This document shows positions 5,370-7,387 of a stretch of DNA of 7,387 nt, piece after piece. The notes under the pieces were generated by a model, which did not search any database, was not told the DNA's origin, and worked only from the letters and a program-made list of their open reading frames with translations. Within the stretch, counting starts at the first letter, position 1, and every line of letters starts with the position of its first letter. Both the position numbers and the translations under genes were made by a program. The stretch comes from JBEEJL01 sp049698095. GTDB lineage: Bacteria > Pseudomonadota > Gammaproteobacteria > Burkholderiales > JBEEJL01. The stretch spans positions 1 to 7,387 of the forward strand of contig JBAVXA010000096.1 in NCBI GenBank assembly GCA_049698095.1, in the 5' to 3' direction.

Positions 5370-7387
5370 TTATGCCGCCATGCCATTGTGGCGAAGCAAT
5401 GCGTCGATGCTCGGCTCGCGTCCGCGAAATGCTTTGAACGATTCGATCGCCGGGCGGCTGCCGCCCATGCTGAGAATTTCGCGGCGAAATTTGTCGCCGG
5501 TTTTTTCGTCGAGCACGCCGTTTTCTTCAAACGCAGCGTAGGCATCGGCGGATAAAACTTCCGCCCATTTGTAGCTGTAATAGCCGGCGGCATAACCGCC
5601 GCCGAAGATATGCGAAAACTGGTTGGCGAAGCGGTTGAAGTCGGGCGGGAACACGACCGCGACATGGCTGCGGACTTCTTCGAGCAACTGTTGCATGGTC
5701 TCGCGTTTCGGCTGGTAGTCATAATGCAGGCGCAAGTCATACAGGGAAAATTCCAGTTGGCGCAGGGTCTGCATACCGCTCTGGAAATTTTTTGCCGCGA
5801 TCATTTTATCGAACAATTCTTTCGGCAACGTCGCACCGGTGTCGACGTGTCTGGTCATGTGTTTCAGGACTTCCCATTCCCAGCAGAAATTTTCCATGAA
5901 TTGGCTGGGTAATTCGACGGCGTCCCATTCCACGCCGTTAATGCCGGATACGCCGAGCTCTTCGATCTGCGTGAGCAGGTGGTGCAGGCCGTGGCCGAAC
6001 TCATGGAACAGCGTAATCACTTCATCGTGCGTGAACACTGCCGGCTTGCCGCCGACCGGCGCGGAAAAATTACACGTGAGATAGGCGACGGGAATCTGAA
6101 TGCCGTGCGGCTTTTTGCGCCGCGTGATGGCATCGTCCATCCACGCGCCGCCGCGCTTGGTGCTGCGCGCATAAAGGTCGAGATAAAACTGGCCGATGGG
6201 TTTTTCGTCAAGATTCAGAATCTCGAAAAACTTCACGTCGCTGTTCCACACCGGCGCTTGCGCCACGCGAATATTGACGGCGTAAATCGTCTCGACCACT
6301 TTGAACATGCCGGGCAGCACCACGGTCTCAGGGAAATATTGTTTCACTTCCTGCTCGGAAAACGCATAGCGCTGTTCGCGCAGCTTTTCCGACGCGTAGG
6401 CTATATCCCACGATTCGAGCTTGTCGATGTTCAATTGTTCGCGTGCGAACGCCTGCAATTCCTGCACGTCCTTGTCCGCGTAAGGCCTTGCTTTTATTGC
6501 AATTTCTTCAATAAAATCAATTACTTGTGTTGGCCGCTTGGCCATCTTGGTAGCGAGCGAATACTCGGCAAAATTATGATAACCGAGCATTCCAGCGAGT
6601 TCGCTGCGCAACGCGAGAATCTGCTCGATGATCGGCGAGTTGTCCCATTCGGGCTTGCCGAACTCGGACGCACGCGTGACATACGCGCGATAAAGTTTCT
6701 CACGCAGGCCGCGATTATGCGCGTATTGCATGACCGGCATATAGCTTGGATAGTGCAGCGTTATTTTGTAGCCGGTCTGATTATCCTTTTGCGCTTCTTC
6801 CGCCATGCCCTGCAATACATCATCCGGCACGCCGGCGAGTTCATCCTTGTTTTCGATCAGCAAGGAAAAGGCATTGGTAGCGTCGAGCACATTGTCCTGA
6901 AACTTTGCGCCCAGATCGGCGAGTTTCTCCTGCAGTTCGGCAAACCGCGGCTTCTGGTCAGGGGGCAGATCGGCACCGCCGAGGCGAAAATCGCGCAAAT
7001 CGTTTTCGATAATCTTTTTCTGCGGCTTCGACATCGCATGAAATGCGTCGCTCGCTGCCAGCGACTTGAAGCGCGCAAACAGTTTTTCGTTTTGCGACAC
7101 CTCGGAGGAATATTCCGTGACCTTGGGCAAGTTGGCGTTGTACGCGTCGCGCAGCTGCGGGCTGTTCATGACCGAGTTGAGGTGGGATACCGCGCCCCAC
7201 AGGCGATGTAATTTTTCCGCCGCGTCGTCCAGCGGCGTAACAAAATTCTGCCAGGTCGGTTGCGCGGTGTCGGCCAATAATTTTTGTATCAACGCCCGAT
7301 TTTCAGCTAACTGCTCGTCGACGGCAGGGGCGACGTGTTCGGGTTTTATGTCGGTAAAGCGCGGCAGGCCGGAAAAATCGAGCAATG
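5370..7387 (-). CDS. prlC: Oligopeptidase A, M3 family metallopeptidase (5' end outside window)
   Basis: At least 671 codons of a family whose E. coli member has about 680. It is a zinc peptidase that breaks short peptides, including cleaved signal peptides, in the cytoplasm. The catalytic motif is H461-EFG-H465 within FTHDEVITLFHEFGHGLHH, with the third ligand E491 in WDAVELPSQ (numbered from the TTG at 7385). The C-terminal GGGYAAGYYSY block (about 593-605), which shapes the substrate pocket in M3 enzymes, is intact, and the protein ends RGREPSIDALLRHNGMAA as in oligopeptidase A. The first visible residues, LLDFSGLPRF, match a point a few residues inside the E. coli protein, so the true start is probably a little past the window edge and the TTG at 7385 is a leucine codon. 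It is the first visible gene of the cluster with DUF4124 and xth. Confidence 0.95.
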   Translation of the reverse strand, partial: LLDFSGLPRFTDIKPEHVAPAVDEQLAENRALIQKLLADTAQPTWQNFVTPLDDAAEKLHRLWGAVSHLNSVMNSPQLRDAYNANLPKVTEYSSEVSQNEKLFARFKSLAASDAFHAMSKPQKKIIENDLRDFRLGGADLPPDQKPRFAELQEKLADLGAKFQDNVLDATNAFSLLIENKDELAGVPDDVLQGMAEEAQKDNQTGYKITLHYPSYMPVMQYAHNRGLREKLYRAYVTRASEFGKPEWDNSPIIEQILALRSELAGMLGYHNFAEYSLATKMAKRPTQVIDFIEEIAIKARPYADKDVQELQAFAREQLNIDKLESWDIAYASEKLREQRYAFSEQEVKQYFPETVVLPGMFKVVETIYAVNIRVAQAPVWNSDVKFFEILNLDEKPIGQFYLDLYARSTKRGGAWMDDAITRRKKPHGIQIPVAYLTCNFSAPVGGKPAVFTHDEVITLFHEFGHGLHHLLTQIEELGVSGINGVEWDAVELPSQFMENFCWEWEVLKHMTRHVDTGATLPKELFDKMIAAKNFQSGMQTLRQLEFSLYDLRLHYDYQPKRETMQQLLEEVRSHVAVVFPPDFNRFANQFSHIFGGGYAAGYYSYKWAEVLSADAYAAFEENGVLDEKTGDKFRREILSMGGSRPAIESFKAFRGREPSIDALLRHNGMAA

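Noticed and set aside
5979..7211. A 410-codon open frame on the plus strand opposite the M3 peptidase
   Set aside because: It is antisense to a clearly conserved peptidase with an intact HEFGH motif. Its translation has no recognisable domain and an odd composition, as expected for a codon-bias shadow.
1..7387. CRISPR array, tRNA or rRNA genes, IS elements, integrase
   Set aside because: I saw no regularly spaced repeats, cloverleaf-like sequence, rRNA stretch or transposase/integrase motif on either strand by reading alone.

Overview
The window looks like a chromosomal segment of a betaproteobacterium, perhaps from the Nitrosomonadales/Gallionellaceae region of the tree. That placement is an inference from protein family resemblance and a prlC-like / DUF4124-thioredoxin-fold / xth gene order, not from a database search. 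Flanking genes are fairly GC-rich (60% in a counted row inside the peptidase gene). The middle cassette is poorer (42% in a counted row inside the HNH gene).

Layout. (1) 1-51: the last codons of a plus-strand gene. (2) 206-818, minus: a two-gene operon of an ABM-like small protein followed by a cysteine-rich DUF1272 protein, with one base between stop and start. (3) 1022-1495, plus: a secreted single-domain fasciclin (FAS1) protein, divergent from the operon, ended by a strong bidirectional terminator (1516-1549). (4) 1722-3297, minus: an unrecognised cassette made of a 190-residue protein with a C-terminal double membrane segment, a 37-codon micro-ORF, and an HNH nuclease of 298 residues. 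All three are chained by two 4-base ATGA stop/start overlaps. (5) 3349-3736: a scar-like stretch with no intact gene, holding a degraded second copy of the xth 3' end. (6) 3737-7387, minus: an M3 oligopeptidase (prlC/opdA-like, start just outside the window), a secreted DUF4124 plus glutaredoxin-like protein, and exonuclease III (xth), probably a housekeeping cluster.

The flanks are ordinary. The best candidate for something undescribed is the membrane-protein / micro-ORF / HNH cassette between the FAS1 terminator and the xth relic. Its composition, the gene debris beside it and the tight coupling suggest an acquired module. A DNA-cutting nuclease coupled to a small membrane protein is compatible with a defence or mobile-element role, but nothing in the sequence proves that function. 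No tRNA, rRNA, CRISPR array, transposase or integrase was seen.
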